NCBI GenBank assembly: GCA_030691555.1
Contig: JAUYEB010000140.1
Span: 1 to 6,792, forward strand
Source of the DNA: Candidatus Bathyarchaeota archaeon
GTDB lineage: Archaea > Thermoproteota > Bathyarchaeia > TCS64
DNA length: 6,792 nt
Direction: 5' to 3'
Below the pieces are notes generated by a model. That model did no database searches, was not told where the DNA came from, and saw only the letters and a list, made by a program, of their open reading frames with translations. The position numbers and the translations under genes are program-made. Numbering within the stretch: position 1 is the stretch's first letter; each line of letters begins with the position of its first letter. This document shows, piece by piece, positions 6,379 to 6,792 of this stretch.

Positions 6379-6430
6379 TGTTGATAGGTGTGGCGTTCTT
6401 GTTTCATGTCTTATTCGGGTCGGGTCTTGG

Positions 6431-6792
6431 ATGCTGCCTGCCGCCGTCTTGTCCGTGGTCGTATTCGTCGCCACGCTGTTTCTGATGATCAGGCAGCCCA
6501 GGGGGATCAACCTCGGGCTGGCGGCTGGAATCGGTGCGGCTGCCTCTCTTCTGCTGGGGACCGTTACGGTCGACGACGCCGTGACGGCTTTCGGTAGCAT
6601 CTGGAACGCCGCCCTCGCCTTCGTCGGAATCGTGACCCTCTCAGTGACGCTCGACGTGATGGGTTTCTTCAAGTGGGCTGCGTTGAGGGTGGCGAAGTTG
6701 GCGAAGGGGAGCGGTGTCAGGCTCTACTTCTACGTTGCGCTCCTCGCCGCCGCTGTTAGCATCCTCTTCGCAAACGACAGCGCCGTCCTCAT
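6431..6792 (+). CDS. arsB: ArsB-type arsenite/anion permease (3' partial)
   Basis: N-terminal 120 residues of a membrane permease of the ArsB/NhaD ion transporter superfamily, which exports arsenite (or antimonite) across the cytoplasmic membrane. The first helix is residues 2-19 (VVVFVATLFL), followed by MIRQPRGINLG, which parallels the VIWQPKGLGIG segment of E. coli ArsB. A second helix (LAAGIGAAASLLLG), the FGSIWNAALAFVGIV segment and LDVMGFFKWAALRVAKL match the family, as does the hallmark LFANDSAVL just before the right edge (family FANDGAAL). The frame runs off the window intact. The ATG at 6431 is the only good start near the first helix; no clear Shine-Dalgarno is visible. No arsR, arsA or arsC is in view. 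Related permeases in this superfamily carry other ions, so arsenite is the likely but not certain substrate. Confidence 0.9.
   Translation, partial: MLPAAVLSVVVFVATLFLMIRQPRGINLGLAAGIGAAASLLLGTVTVDDAVTAFGSIWNAALAFVGIVTLSVTLDVMGFFKWAALRVAKLAKGSGVRLYFYVALLAAAVSILFANDSAVL

Larger units (their letters stand above)
6135..6430. other. Divergent intergenic region between the aminotransferase and arsB
   Basis: Nearly 300 bases with no convincing gene. Base composition is visibly more AT-rich and irregular than in the neighbouring genes. It must hold the promoters of the divergent aminotransferase (-) and arsB (+) genes. It contains a candidate TATA element at 6160-6178, a dyad followed by a T8 tract at 6184-6223, a possible stem pairing 6239-6246 with 6287-6294 around a GCAC/GTGC hairpin, and a TTACCC/GGGTAA inverted repeat at 6351-6378. 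No tRNA-like fold and no ArsR-like coding sequence were seen. A 66-codon open frame crosses part of it on the plus strand but overlaps the aminotransferase start and has no ribosome binding site. Confidence 0.7.

Noticed and set aside
6135..6430. Hidden tRNA or CRISPR repeat in the intergenic region
   Set aside because: No T-arm GTTCGA-type motif or cloverleaf, and no repeated unit of CRISPR length with spacers.
6361..6672. 103-codon minus-strand frame opposite arsB
   Set aside because: Antisense shadow of the ArsB frame, whose family motifs are unmistakable.

Overview
The window looks archaeal, probably a GC-rich and possibly thermophilic member of the Thermoproteota or a related lineage. 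The reasons are a stand-alone beta subunit of ADP-forming acetyl-CoA synthetase, TATA-like AT boxes in place of -35/-10 promoters, TTG starts, frequent AGG and ATA codons, and one gene that seems to be transcribed almost leaderless. This assignment is inference; there is no rRNA or other marker gene here.

Layout. Bases 1-1419 (+) hold most of an FGGY-family sugar kinase, cut at the left edge. A 56-base gap leads to 1476-3770 (+), a 764-residue membrane-anchored protein with a large predicted extracytoplasmic part that I do not recognise. Its last 29 bases overlap, tail to tail, a minus-strand block. In transcription order that block is a class III PLP aminotransferase (6134-4812), the beta subunit of an ADP-forming acyl/acetyl-CoA synthetase (4751-4053), and a 74-residue membrane protein (3966-3742) that starts at TTG behind a good Shine-Dalgarno sequence. 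A 296-base divergent intergenic region with several small dyads separates this block from an ArsB-type arsenite/anion permease (6431 onward, +), cut at the right edge.

Function. The aminotransferase and the synthetase subunit fit amino-acid fermentation: transamination gives an oxo-acid or semialdehyde, which is oxidised to an acyl-CoA, and the synthetase turns the thioester into ATP. The alpha subunit and the oxidoreductase are not in the window. The sugar kinase is a separate catabolic function and arsB a separate resistance or transport function, so this is a mixed metabolic region and not one pathway.

I found no CRISPR array, insertion sequence, tRNA or rRNA. The parts least explained by known families are the 764-residue surface protein, the small membrane protein behind acdB, the ACCCCATAT repeats around the acdB TATA box, and the dyad followed by eight T's in the arsB/aminotransferase intergenic region.
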